Shown here one piece after another: positions 28,426 through 36,641 of a DNA stretch of 64,000 nt. The number at the start of each line of letters is the position of its first letter. The stretch's first letter is position 1. Location: positions 3,286,001 through 3,350,000 of the forward strand of contig NZ_VFPQ01000001.1 in the NCBI RefSeq assembly GCF_006716785.1, read 5' to 3'. The position numbers were made by a program, and so were the translations under genes. The DNA is from Thermopolyspora flexuosa (GTDB lineage Bacteria; Actinomycetota; Actinomycetes; Streptosporangiales; Streptosporangiaceae). The notes under the pieces are model-generated. The model had not been told where the DNA came from. It worked only from the letters and a program-made list of their open reading frames with translations, and ran no database searches.

Positions 28426-29637
28426 TCAGTCCTCGAGCTTGTACTCCTGGACGCTGTCGGCGAGCCGTACGGCGAGCTCCTCGGCGTCGAGGCGCCGCTC
28501 GATCTGGCGGAGATCCTCGATCTTGGCGCGGGTCTCGGCCCGGCGCGGGGTGAGCAGGGTGCAGCAGTCCTCGTCGGGCAGCTCGGAGATCTCCAGGGTG
28601 CCGATGCGGCGGGCCTCGGCCATGATCTCGGTCTTGTCCATGCCGATCAGCGGGCGCAGGATCGGCAGGTCGACCGCGTCGTCGAGCGCGGTGATGTTCG
28701 CCAGGGTCTGCGACGACACCTGGCCGAGCGAGTCGCCGGTGATGAGCGCGGCGGCGTTGATGCGGTGCGCCATCTCCTCGGCGGTCTTGAGCATGAGCCG
28801 ACGCTGCGCGACCACCTGCAGCCGGTCCGCGCCGGAGGCCTTGAGGGACTGCTGGGCCTTGCCGAACGGCACCACCCACAGCCGGGAGCCGCCCTGGAAC
28901 CGGTCGAGCCTGCGGACGAGCGCGTACGCCTTGTAGATCGACTCCGACCCGGTGAACGGGATGCCGGAGAAGTGCAGGAAGTCGACGCGCAGGCCGCGGC
29001 GCATCATCCGGTACGCGGCGACCGGCGAGTCGATGCCGCCGGACATGAGCACGAGGGCGCGGCCGCTCATGCCGACGGGCAGCCCGCCCTGGCCGGGAAG
29101 CCCGTCGGTGAACACGAAGACCTCGTCCCGGTCGACCTCGATGTAGACGGTGAGGTCCGGCGCGCTCAGGTTGACCGGCAGGCCGTAGGTGTCCACGATC
29201 GCCGCGCCGACGAGGCGGTCGATCTCGTTCGAGCGCAGCGGGAAGCGCTTGTCCCGGCGCCGGGAGCGCACCGCGAACGAGGCGCCGCGCCGGACGTCCT
29301 CGCGGTCGGCGAGCAGCTCGACGGCCGCCTTGGTGACCGCGTCCGGCTCCTTCGGCACGCGCCAGGCGCGGTGCACCCAGACCAGGCCCATCACGTCGGT
29401 GACCCGGCGGGCAACCGCGTCGGCGGTCGCCGGATCGGTGCCCTCGGGGAGGTAGAGCACGAAGACGCCGTGGCGCCGGCGGATGTCGACCTTGAGGCCG
29501 AACTCGCGCAGCGCGGTCTTGATGTTGCCCTGCAGCCGCCGCTCGAACAGCTCCCGGTTCTTGCCCTTGAGAACCACCTCACCGAGCTTGAGCAGCACGC
29601 ATGGCTCGCCGAGCGCCGACGTGATGGCAAGGGACAT
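28426..29637 (-). CDS. thiI: tRNA 4-thiouridine sulfurtransferase
   Basis: Uses ATP and a persulfide donor to thiolate U8 of tRNA and, in some organisms, to charge ThiS. The 403-aa protein has an N-terminal ferredoxin-like domain, a THUMP domain (about 60-170) and a PP-loop ATPase with ALVLMSGGIDSPVAAYRMMRRG, then LITGDSLGQVSSQTLANI and DEDCCTLLTPRRAETRA. It lacks the C-terminal rhodanese domain of the E. coli enzyme, as is usual in Gram-positives, so sulfur must come from a separate cysteine desulfurase. It is convergent with the TetR gene. Confidence 0.95.
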   Translation of the reverse strand: MSLAITSALGEPCVLLKLGEVVLKGKNRELFERRLQGNIKTALREFGLKVDIRRRHGVFVLYLPEGTDPATADAVARRVTDVMGLVWVHRAWRVPKEPDAVTKAAVELLADREDVRRGASFAVRSRRRDKRFPLRSNEIDRLVGAAIVDTYGLPVNLSAPDLTVYIEVDRDEVFVFTDGLPGQGGLPVGMSGRALVLMSGGIDSPVAAYRMMRRGLRVDFLHFSGIPFTGSESIYKAYALVRRLDRFQGGSRLWVVPFGKAQQSLKASGADRLQVVAQRRLMLKTAEEMAHRINAAALITGDSLGQVSSQTLANITALDDAVDLPILRPLIGMDKTEIMAEARRIGTLEISELPDEDCCTLLTPRRAETRAKIEDLRQIERRLDAEELAVRLADSVQEYKLED

Positions 29638-30299
29638 GGTCTCCTCCGGCCGTTGCGGTGAGGGAAATGAACGGGGCAGGGATCCGCCGGTCCGGCCGAT
29701 CCCCGGTTGCCCCGGCGTGCCGGAAGCGGCATCCCCTCAATGTACCCAACCACCGCACCGCCCCTGGGCATCCGCGGTGCGCCCGCCCCGCCCCTGGGGA
29801 ATCGCGGATCGGTCTTTCACCGGGGGAAGGCGGGCCGCGCGGCACCGGAAAACCGGATATGTTGCGACGCCGTCCCCGGGTTTCGGCAGGCATTCAACGA
29901 TCTTTTCTGGGCACCCGTTCCACCGGCACACAAGGAGGCTTTCGAAGATCATTCACAACCGGCCCGCCGTGCCATTCCGTGGAACGGTCCAATCCCGGCG
30001 GTGATGTTCCTCACCACAACCGCACGCGACCGGGTGTGCGACGCCGCCGCCCGCCGGGCCGTACCCCCTGCGCCGGGCCCGCGGCCGGGCCGCAGAGGGC
30101 GACGCCGCAGGTCGGCGGCGACCCGCCCGATGCGGTACCGGGGCGCCCCGGCGCCCCGCGGGGGGTGTTGCCCCGGCACACCCCACCGCATAATCGAGAA
30201 ATTCTCGTATCCACCGGGGAAGGGCGCAGACCATCCGCCGCTGTCATACTTCCTGTTGCTCCTCCCGACCCTGTTTCATCGGGTGAAAAGAGTTCGGCC
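29638..30299. other. 660-nt intergenic region upstream of MHYT gene
   Basis: Between the divergent thiI and MHYT genes. Plus-strand frames exist but are Arg/Pro-rich and resemble nothing. AT-richer stretches near 29860-29960 probably hold promoters. No repeat or RNA gene recognised. Confidence 0.4.
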
Positions 30300-31262
30300 A
30301 TGCATCACATCAACCACTTCTCCCAAGGGTTGATCACGCCCTTGCTCGGATATGCCATGTCCGTCGTCGGCTCCCTGCTGGGATTGCTGTTCGCGGCGCG
30401 GGCCCGCAGCACCGAAGGGGCCGCGCGGGTGCGCCGGCTCGCCGGCTCCGCGCTCGCCCTCGGCGGCACCGGCATCTGGGTGATGCACTTCATCGCGATG
30501 ATGGGCTTCTCGGTGAGCGGGGCCACGATCCGTTACGACGTCATGCTCACCGCGGCCTCGGCCGTCGTGGCGGTCGTGGTCGTCGGCGCCGGGCTGCTGC
30601 TCGTCTCGTACGGCGGGACCCGTCCGGCCCCGCTGCTCGGCGGCGGCCTGCTCACCGGCTGCGGCGTCGCGTCGATGCACTACCTGGGCATGGCCGCGAT
30701 GAACACCACGGTGAGGCTCTCCTACGACCCGGTCACCGTCGTGCTGTCGGTGGTGATCGCGGTCGCGGCGGCCACGGTCGCGCTGTGGTTCAGCCTGCGG
30801 GTGCGCGGGAGGCTGCTCACGCTCGGCGCGGCGCTGCTCATGGGCGTCGCCGTGACCGGCATGCACTACACCGGCATGTTCGCGATGAGCGTCACCGGGA
30901 CCGGGTCCTCCGAGCCGCCGCCGGGCGCGGCCCCGATCGACTTCCTGGTCCCGCTGCTGGTCGGGATCAGCCTGCTCACCATCGGCCTGCTCATGGCCGT
31001 GATGCTCTCGCCATCGGAGAAGGAGCTGCGCAGCGAGGCCGAGCTGCTCGCGCGCATCGAGCGGCGCCGGGAGCAGGAGGACCCGCCGCCGGCGACCGGG
31101 GGCCGGCACCGCGGCCCCGCGGTACGGCACGGCGGGCCGCAGCCGCAGCGGCGGGCCGGCCGTACCCCGGCGTCCGGGCCCGGGTGGCCCGGGAACGGCG
31201 GCCCGGGTGCCGCCGGGCCGGACGACCGGCCGTCGCTGTTCGATCCCCGGTCCCGTCCCTGA
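30300..31262 (+). CDS. MHYT-domain integral membrane sensor
   Basis: A 320-aa membrane protein with seven predicted helices in the first 235 residues. Three MHYT-type motifs are visible: MHFIAMMGF, MHYLGMAAM and MHYTGMFAM, the metal-binding (copper proposed) signature thought to sense O2, CO or NO. The cytoplasmic tail is short and Pro/Gly/Arg-rich after SEKELRSEAELLARIERRREQ; there is no GGDEF, EAL or kinase domain, as in many stand-alone actinobacterial members. The ATG at 30300 opens on the first helix. Signalling partner unknown. Confidence 0.92.
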   Translation: MHHINHFSQGLITPLLGYAMSVVGSLLGLLFAARARSTEGAARVRRLAGSALALGGTGIWVMHFIAMMGFSVSGATIRYDVMLTAASAVVAVVVVGAGLLLVSYGGTRPAPLLGGGLLTGCGVASMHYLGMAAMNTTVRLSYDPVTVVLSVVIAVAAATVALWFSLRVRGRLLTLGAALLMGVAVTGMHYTGMFAMSVTGTGSSEPPPGAAPIDFLVPLLVGISLLTIGLLMAVMLSPSEKELRSEAELLARIERRREQEDPPPATGGRHRGPAVRHGGPQPQRRAGRTPASGPGWPGNGGPGAAGPDDRPSLFDPRSRP

Positions 31263-31310
31263 CCCGGGCCGGCCGGCACCGGCGTGGTGACGCCGGCAGG
31301 CCGTTCACGC

Positions 31311-31350
31311 ACCGACCCGGCGCCGGCACGGGGCCGGACGCCGGGTCGGT
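31311..31350. terminator. Hairpin between convergent MHYT and pfkA genes
   Basis: ACCGACCCGGCG pairs with CGCCGGGTCGGT, and an inner CCGGC/GCCGG stem follows after a one-base bulge. It can serve either strand; no T-run. Confidence 0.6.
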
Positions 31351-31374
31351 CACGCGTGGTGCACCGCGGCCGGA

Positions 31375-32400
31375 TCAGCCGAAGAAGACCTCGGCCTCCT
31401 CGTAACGCTCCACCGGGACGAGCTTGAGCTGGTCGACCGCCTCCTCGAGGCCTACGCGGACGATCTCGGTGCCGCGCAGCGCGACCATCTTGCCGAAGTC
31501 GCCGTCCTGCACCGCGTCGATCGCGTGCAGGCCGAACCGGGTGGCGAGCACGCGGTCGAAGGCGCTCGGGGTGCCACCGCGCTGGATGTGGCCGAGCACG
31601 GTGGTGCGGGCCTCCTTGCCGGTGCGCTTCTCGATCTCCTTGGCGAGTTGCTCGCCGATGCCGCCGAGGCGGACGTGGCCGAACGCGTCGAGCTCGTTGC
31701 TCTGCAGCGCCATCTGGCCCTCGATCGGGTGCGCGCCCTCGGCGACGACGATGATCGGGGCGTAGCGGGTCTTGAACCGGCTCTCGACATAGGCGCAGAC
31801 CTTGTCGATGTCGAACGGCTTCTCCGGGATGAGGATGACGTTCGCGCCCGCGGCCATACCGGCGTGCAGCGCGATCCAGCCCGCGTGCCGGCCCATGACC
31901 TCGCAGATCAGCGCCCGGTGGTGGGACTCGGCGGTGGTGTGCAGCCGGTCGATCGCCTCGGTGGCGATGTTCACCGCGGTGTCGAAGCCGAAGGTGTAAT
32001 CGGTGGCGTTGAGGTCGTTGTCGATCGTCTTCGGCACGCCGACGACCTTCACGCCGCTCTCGAACAGCTTGCGCGCCACACCGAGGGTGTCCTCGCCGCC
32101 GATCGCGATGAGGGCGTCGACGCCGTTCTTCTCCAGGTTCTCCTTGATCCGCTCGACGCCGTTCTCGATCTTCATCGGGTTCGTCCGGGACGAGCCGAGA
32201 ATGGTGCCGCCACGGGGCAGGATGCCGCGGACCGCCTCGATGTCGAGCGGCATCGTGTCGTTCTCCAGCGGACCGCGCCAGCCGTCGCGGAACCCGACGA
32301 ACTCGTGGCCGTACACGCTGATCCCCTTACGGACCACGGCCCGGATCACTGCGTTGAGACCGGGGCAGTCGCCGCCCCCGGTGAGCACACCTATGCGCAT
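31375..32400 (-). CDS. pfkA: 6-phosphofructokinase, residues indicate pyrophosphate-dependent type
   Basis: Phosphorylates fructose 6-phosphate. The 341-aa protein has LTGGGDCPGLNAVIRAVV at the N-terminus, GSSRTNP, PKTIDNDL with the catalytic Asp127, EVMGRHAGWIALHAG, IPEKPFD and LGHIQRGGTPSAFDR. At the phosphoryl-donor site it reads GGEDT at 101-105 and PKTIDND at 123-129, that is Asp104 plus Lys124. That pair marks PPi-PFKs such as that of Amycolatopsis methanolica; ATP enzymes have Gly104. The reaction would then be reversible. No other glycolytic gene adjoins it. A DasR-like palindrome lies 160 nt upstream, overlapping a possible -35. Confidence 0.93.
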   Translation of the reverse strand: MRIGVLTGGGDCPGLNAVIRAVVRKGISVYGHEFVGFRDGWRGPLENDTMPLDIEAVRGILPRGGTILGSSRTNPMKIENGVERIKENLEKNGVDALIAIGGEDTLGVARKLFESGVKVVGVPKTIDNDLNATDYTFGFDTAVNIATEAIDRLHTTAESHHRALICEVMGRHAGWIALHAGMAAGANVILIPEKPFDIDKVCAYVESRFKTRYAPIIVVAEGAHPIEGQMALQSNELDAFGHVRLGGIGEQLAKEIEKRTGKEARTTVLGHIQRGGTPSAFDRVLATRFGLHAIDAVQDGDFGKMVALRGTEIVRVGLEEAVDQLKLVPVERYEEAEVFFG

Positions 32401-32559
32401 TGCGGGTTCCTCCCGATGGATCTCACAGATCGGTTCTGTTGGTCACGGCGGTCCATCCCGCCGGCCGACGCCTGGTCCGGCACGTCCCCCACACGCTGCC
32501 CGGCAGCGGGCAGGCGACACGGACGGACAACGCTACCGAATTGTGCCCTACACCAGGGG

Positions 32560-32575
32560 ATTGGTCTAGACCAAA
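32560..32575 (-). promoter_or_regulatory. DasR-responsive-element-like operator
   Basis: ATTGGTCTAGACCAAA contains a perfect 14-bp palindrome and matches 13 of 16 positions of the Streptomyces dre consensus ACTGGTCTAGACCACT, including all 12 core positions TGGTCTAGACCA. On the minus strand TTGGTC within it could act as a -35 for pfkA, with TAGGGC 18 nt further. Confidence 0.7.
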
Positions 32576-32577
32576 CG

Positions 32578-32619
32578 GTGACACGACGAGAATCAGGACT
32601 TTATACTTGACTGAGTCAA
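32578..32619 (+). promoter_or_regulatory. Promoter and palindromic operator of the MarR-GNAT gene
   Basis: GTGACA (32578-32583) and TATACT (32602-32607) are separated by 18 nt. TTGACTGAGTCAA (32607-32619), a perfect 13-bp palindrome, begins on the last base of the -10 and covers the expected start site. This placement is typical for a MarR-type autorepressor operator. Confidence 0.65.
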
Positions 32620-32639
32620 CGAATTAGTTGAGGTGGGCA

Positions 32640-33548
32640 GTGGATCAAGTCGCCGCCATCCGTGCCTTCAACCGCTTCTACACCCGGCACCTCGGGGTCC
32701 TGTCCGCCGGGCTGCTGGACACCCCCTACTCCCTCACCGAGGCCAGGATCCTGTTCGAGATCGGGCTGCGGGACGCCTGCGAGACCGGCGAGCTGCGCCG
32801 GATGCTCGGCCTCGACGCCGGATACCTCAGCCGCATCCTGTCCCGGTTCGAGGCCGACGGCCTGGTCACCCGGGAGCGCTCCGCCACCGACGGCCGCCGG
32901 CAGATCATCCGGCTCACCGACGCGGGGCGTGCCGCCCGCGCCATGCTCGACGAGCGCGCCGCCGCGCAGATCCGCGCCTTCCTCGACCCGCTTCCGGAGG
33001 AGGAGCGGCGGCGGCTCGTCGCGGCGATGGGGACGATCCGGGATATCCTCGAGGGCGCCCGCCCGGCCGGGCCGTACCTGCTCCGTCCGCCCCGGCCCGG
33101 CGACCTCGGCTGGGTGGTGTACCGGCACGGCGCGCTCTACCACGACGAGTACGGGTGGGACGAGACCTTCGAGCGACTCGTCCTCGGCATCGTGAACGAC
33201 TACGTCGCCGCCCAGGGCGACAAGGGCCAGGCGGGCTGGGTCGCCGAGCTGGACGGCGAGCCGGTCGGGTTCATCGCCTGCATGCGCCAGGACGCCCGGA
33301 CCGCGCAGCTGCGGCTGCTCCTCGTCGAGCCCTCCGCGCGGGGCATGGGCATCGGCTCCCGGCTGGTGGACGAGTGCCTGCGCTTCGCGCGCACCGCGGG
33401 CTACTCGCGCATCACGCTCATGACCTACGACGTGCTCGCCGACGCCCGGCGCATCTACCGGCGCGCGGGCTTCGAGCTGGAGAGCGAGACGCCGGAGCGC
33501 GCGTTCGGCAAGGACATGGTCCGCCAGACGTGGTCCCGCGACCTGTGA
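32640..33548 (+). CDS. MarR regulator fused to GNAT acetyltransferase
   Basis: A 302-aa fusion. Residues 1-145 are a MarR winged helix (RAFNRFYTRHLGVLSAGLLDTPYSLTEARILFEIG, LGLDAGYLSRILSRFEADGLVTRERSATDGRRQIIRLTDAGRAA). Residues 150-302 are a GNAT domain, with LRLLLVEPSARGMGIGSRLVDECLRFARTAGYSRITLMTYD as the acetyl-CoA site. The arrangement PRPGDLGWVVYRHGALYHDEYGWDETFE is characteristic of this bifunctional actinobacterial family. Such fusions may bind DNA and acetylate a small molecule or protein; the substrate is unknown. I use the GTG at 32640, preceded by GAGGTGG, over a TTG four codons earlier. Confidence 0.9.
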   Translation: MDQVAAIRAFNRFYTRHLGVLSAGLLDTPYSLTEARILFEIGLRDACETGELRRMLGLDAGYLSRILSRFEADGLVTRERSATDGRRQIIRLTDAGRAARAMLDERAAAQIRAFLDPLPEEERRRLVAAMGTIRDILEGARPAGPYLLRPPRPGDLGWVVYRHGALYHDEYGWDETFERLVLGIVNDYVAAQGDKGQAGWVAELDGEPVGFIACMRQDARTAQLRLLLVEPSARGMGIGSRLVDECLRFARTAGYSRITLMTYDVLADARRIYRRAGFELESETPERAFGKDMVRQTWSRDL

Positions 33549-33609
33549 CGCCGGTACGGCCACCGCCGCCGCGGGTGACCGCGCCGGGCCACCCGCGGCG
33601 ACGCCGGCG

Positions 33610-35865
33610 TCAGGGGCGGGCCGCCGCCTCCGGGCGCGGGTCCGGGACGGGCGCCGCCGCGGGCTCGGGCCGCAGGCCGGACAGCCGGCGCAGCGGCCCG
33701 GGGGCCCACCAGTTGGCCCGGCCCGCCAGGCGCATCGCCGCGGGCACCAGGATCGCGCGGATCACCGTGGCGTCGACGAGCACCGCGACGGCCACGCCGA
33801 CGCCGAGCATCTGCACGAAGACCACCTGCGCCGTGCCGTACGCCGCGAACGAGAGGGCGAGGATCCCGCCCGCGGCCGTGATCAGCGGCCCGCCGTGGCG
33901 CAGCCCGGCGGCGACGGCGGTCTCGGTGTCGCCGGTGCGCCGGTACTCCTCGGTGATCCGGGACAGCAGGAACACCTCGTAGTCCATGGACAGGCCGTAG
34001 GCGACGCAGAGCATCAGGATCGGGATGCTCGGGTCGACGCTGCCGGTCGGCGTGAACCCCAGCACTCCCGACAGGTTGCCCTCCTGGTAGACCCACACGA
34101 TGACGCCGAACATCACCGCCAGGCTGAGCGCGTTGAGCACCGCCGCCTTCAGCGGGATCAGCAGGCTGCCGGTGAGCCGGAACAGCACGGCGAAGGTGAC
34201 CGCGAACATCAGGCCGAGCGCCCACGGCAGCCGGTCCACCACCGAGGCCCGGTAGTCGGCGAGCTCGGCCGGATAGCCGCCGACCAGGACCGGGAACGGC
34301 GCGGGCTGGGCGCGCACCCGGTCGACCAGCCGGACCGGATCGGCGGCCATCGCCTCGGCCGACGGGACCACCGACAGCCAGGTCCCCTCGCCGCCGTCGC
34401 GGGGCCGGAACCGGCCGACATCGCCGTCGCCGACCCGGGCCCCGCCGGCGTAGGAGCCCGCGGCCGAGTCGACCTGCGCGACGCCGGGCAGCCGGGACAG
34501 CGCCGCCGCGTACCCGGCCACCGCGTCGCGGTCCACGGCCGCGCCGGGCGCGGAGACCACCTGCAGCGCGTCGGTCTCCTCGGCCGGGAAGGCGGCGCGG
34601 ACGATCTCCTGGGTCTGCCGGGCGGGGGCGGAGGCGGGCAGGATGCGGTCGTCGGCCACCCCGAACCGCAGCCCGAGCACCGGCGAGGCGAGCAGCAGCA
34701 GGGCCGCGGCCGCGACGCCCCCGAAGGCGAGCGGCCGCCGCATCACCCGGGCGGCGAGGCCGGTCCAGAACCCGCCGCGCGCGACCGGCTCCGCGGCGTG
34801 TCCGCCGGCGTGGCCGCCCCGGGGCAGTACGGCACCGCCTGTCACGGCCAGCACCGCGGGCAGCACGACGAGCGACGCGACCACCCCGCCGACCACGACC
34901 GCGATCCCGGCGTAGGCGAACGAGCGCAGGAAGTCGAACGGCAGCACCAGCAGCACGGCGAGCGACGCGGCCACCGTGGCCCCGCTGAAGATCACCGTGT
35001 GCCCGGCGTGCTCCACCGCGCGGGCGACGGCCTCCTGCCGCTCGCGGCCGTGCCGTACCTCCTCGCGGAAGCGGGAGACCACGAACAGCGCGTGGTCGAC
35101 GCCGAGGCCGAGCCCCATCGCCAGCGTGAGGTTGAGCGCGAACGTGGAGATGTCGGTGAACAGCAGCGGGATGCGGAGCAGCGCCAGCCCGATCACCATG
35201 GCGAACAGGCCCGCCGCGATCGGCAGCACGGCGGCGAGGATGCGGCGCAGGTAGAGCCAGAGCAGCAGGAAGACGAGCGGGAAGATGACCAGCTCGGCGC
35301 GGAGGAAGTCCTGCCGGGCCAGCGGCACGGTCTGGCGGAACACCTCCTCGCCGCCGCCCGCGCGCACCTCGATCGCGTGGTCGCCGCGGGTCACCTCGGG
35401 CAGCAGCGCGGGCAGGATCCGGGCCCGCACGTGGTCGGCGTCCCCGGGGATGCGGGCGAGGATCAGGGCGTGGCGGCCGTCGGTGCTGCGCAGCGTGGCC
35501 GGGGCGCCGCGGGTCCAGTACGAGGCCGCCTCGGCCACCCCCTCGAAGGCGGCCACCCGGGCGGTGAGCGCCCGGCCGGAGGCCGCGACCTGTGGGTCGT
35601 CCACGTCCCCGCGGCGGGCGGTGACCAGCAGGATCAGGTCGGCCCCGCCGGTGCCGAAGCGTTCGGCGAGCTGGGCGGCGGTGCGGTCCGACTCCGACCC
35701 GGGCGCCTCGAAGCGGGCGAGCGACAGCGCGCCCACGGTGCCCGCGGCGAGCACGCCCGCGACCACGGCGGCGACCAGCGAGCACAGCAGCACGAGGCGG
35801 CGCCGCCGCACCGCCCACCACCCGAGGCGGCGCAGCGGATGGCCCCGCCGGGTCCTGTTCTCCAT
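33610..35865 (-). CDS. MMPL/RND-family membrane exporter
   Basis: A 751-aa transporter of the MMPL family (lipid or drug export). It has an N-terminal helix (RLVLLCSLVAAVVAGVLAAGTVG), a large external loop, five helices around residues 175-350 with FALNLTLAMGLGLGVDHALFVVSRFREE, then a second half repeating the plan with LTFGVIVWVYQEGN-type and MLCVAYGLSMDYEVFLLSRITEEYRRTGDTETAVAAGLRHGG. The two D/Y-containing helices are the usual proton-relay positions. The ATG at 35865 follows GGGGGAG. It is divergent from a TetR gene and shares an operator region with it, so it is probably an inducible efflux pump. Confidence 0.93.
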   Translation of the reverse strand: MENRTRRGHPLRRLGWWAVRRRRLVLLCSLVAAVVAGVLAAGTVGALSLARFEAPGSESDRTAAQLAERFGTGGADLILLVTARRGDVDDPQVAASGRALTARVAAFEGVAEAASYWTRGAPATLRSTDGRHALILARIPGDADHVRARILPALLPEVTRGDHAIEVRAGGGEEVFRQTVPLARQDFLRAELVIFPLVFLLLWLYLRRILAAVLPIAAGLFAMVIGLALLRIPLLFTDISTFALNLTLAMGLGLGVDHALFVVSRFREEVRHGRERQEAVARAVEHAGHTVIFSGATVAASLAVLLVLPFDFLRSFAYAGIAVVVGGVVASLVVLPAVLAVTGGAVLPRGGHAGGHAAEPVARGGFWTGLAARVMRRPLAFGGVAAAALLLLASPVLGLRFGVADDRILPASAPARQTQEIVRAAFPAEETDALQVVSAPGAAVDRDAVAGYAAALSRLPGVAQVDSAAGSYAGGARVGDGDVGRFRPRDGGEGTWLSVVPSAEAMAADPVRLVDRVRAQPAPFPVLVGGYPAELADYRASVVDRLPWALGLMFAVTFAVLFRLTGSLLIPLKAAVLNALSLAVMFGVIVWVYQEGNLSGVLGFTPTGSVDPSIPILMLCVAYGLSMDYEVFLLSRITEEYRRTGDTETAVAAGLRHGGPLITAAGGILALSFAAYGTAQVVFVQMLGVGVAVAVLVDATVIRAILVPAAMRLAGRANWWAPGPLRRLSGLRPEPAAAPVPDPRPEAAARP

Positions 35866-35890
35866 GACTCCCCCGCGAAACTCGGTAAAG

Positions 35891-35939
35891 TACTCGTATT
35901 TGGTGGACCCAGAAATACAAGTAAACACTCGTGTTTGTC
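35891..35939. promoter_or_regulatory. MMPL promoter with two palindromic TetR operators
   Basis: TACTCGTATTT (35891-35901) and AAATACAAGTA (35913-35923) are inverted with one mismatch; next to it AAACACTCGTGTTT (35923-35936) is a perfect 14-bp palindrome. On the minus strand TTGACA (35939-35934) begins inside the second palindrome, with a weak -10 about 17 nt later inside the first. TetR binding would block MMPL transcription. Confidence 0.7.
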
Positions 35940-35953
35940 AACGGGGGTGGCGC

Positions 35954-36574
35954 ATGCCCGAGCAGCGGCGGCCGGTGCGGCGGCAGGCCCGCGGGCTGAA
36001 ACGCATGGAGGCGATCCTGGACGCGGCCGAGCAGGTGATCGAGGAGGTCGGGTACGCCGACGCCACGACGAACGCGATCGCCGCCCGGGCCGGGATCTCA
36101 CCGGGGTCGCTCTACCAGTTCTTCCGCAACAAGGAGGAGATCCTCGACGGCCTGCTCGAGCGCTTCACCACCGGCCGCAAGCGGTTCTGGGACACCTACT
36201 TCACCCCGGAGACCGAGCGGCTGCCCCTGCCCGAGCTGGTCGACAAGGTGATCGACGCCGCCGTCGGGTTCAAGCGCGCCCACCCGGCCTACTGGTCCCT
36301 GCTGTACGGCTCGGCGATCGCCGACCGCCTGGCCGAGGCGTCGGCGCGGCTGCACGCCGACCTCGCCGGGCTGTTCGCCGAGGTGCTCGGCCGGCGCGCC
36401 CCGCACCTGCCCGCACAGCGCCGCCTCGCGATCGCCGGCATGGTGCTCGCCACGGTGACCGCGGTGATGCCGCGCATCGTCGAGGCCGACCCCGCCCGCG
36501 CCGGCGAGCTCACCGCCGAGCTGAAGGCCATGCTCACCGCCTACCTCACCGCGGCCCTGGCGCCCGGGCGGTGA
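35954..36574 (+). CDS. TetR-family regulator, divergent to MMPL exporter
   Basis: A 206-aa repressor. The helix-turn-helix is RMEAILDAAEQVIEEVGYADATTNAIAARAGISPGSLYQFFRNKEEILDGLLERF (about 18-72); the helical C-terminus begins with TGRKRFWDTYFTPETERLPLPELVDKVIDAAVGFKRAHPAYW. The ATG follows GGGGGTGG. Gene order and the shared palindromes suggest local control of the exporter and of itself. Confidence 0.93.
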   Translation: MPEQRRPVRRQARGLKRMEAILDAAEQVIEEVGYADATTNAIAARAGISPGSLYQFFRNKEEILDGLLERFTTGRKRFWDTYFTPETERLPLPELVDKVIDAAVGFKRAHPAYWSLLYGSAIADRLAEASARLHADLAGLFAEVLGRRAPHLPAQRRLAIAGMVLATVTAVMPRIVEADPARAGELTAELKAMLTAYLTAALAPGR

Positions 36575-36586
36575 GCAGGACGCACA

Positions 36587-36617
36587 AAGCCCGCCGGCCG
36601 AACCGGCCGACGGGCTT
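36587..36617. terminator. Hairpin between TetR and DUF839 genes
   Basis: AAGCCCG-CGGCC type arms (36587-36600 with 36604-36617) pair over 13 bp with one mismatch and a 3-nt loop. The A-A at the left and T-T at the right make it usable in both directions for the convergent genes. Confidence 0.6.
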
Positions 36618-36641
36618 GCCGATACGAGAGGGCGCGCGACC

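Noticed and set aside
29707-30333. 208-codon plus-strand frame before the MHYT gene
   Set aside because: No ribosome site, Arg/Pro-rich, overlaps the MHYT start in another frame.
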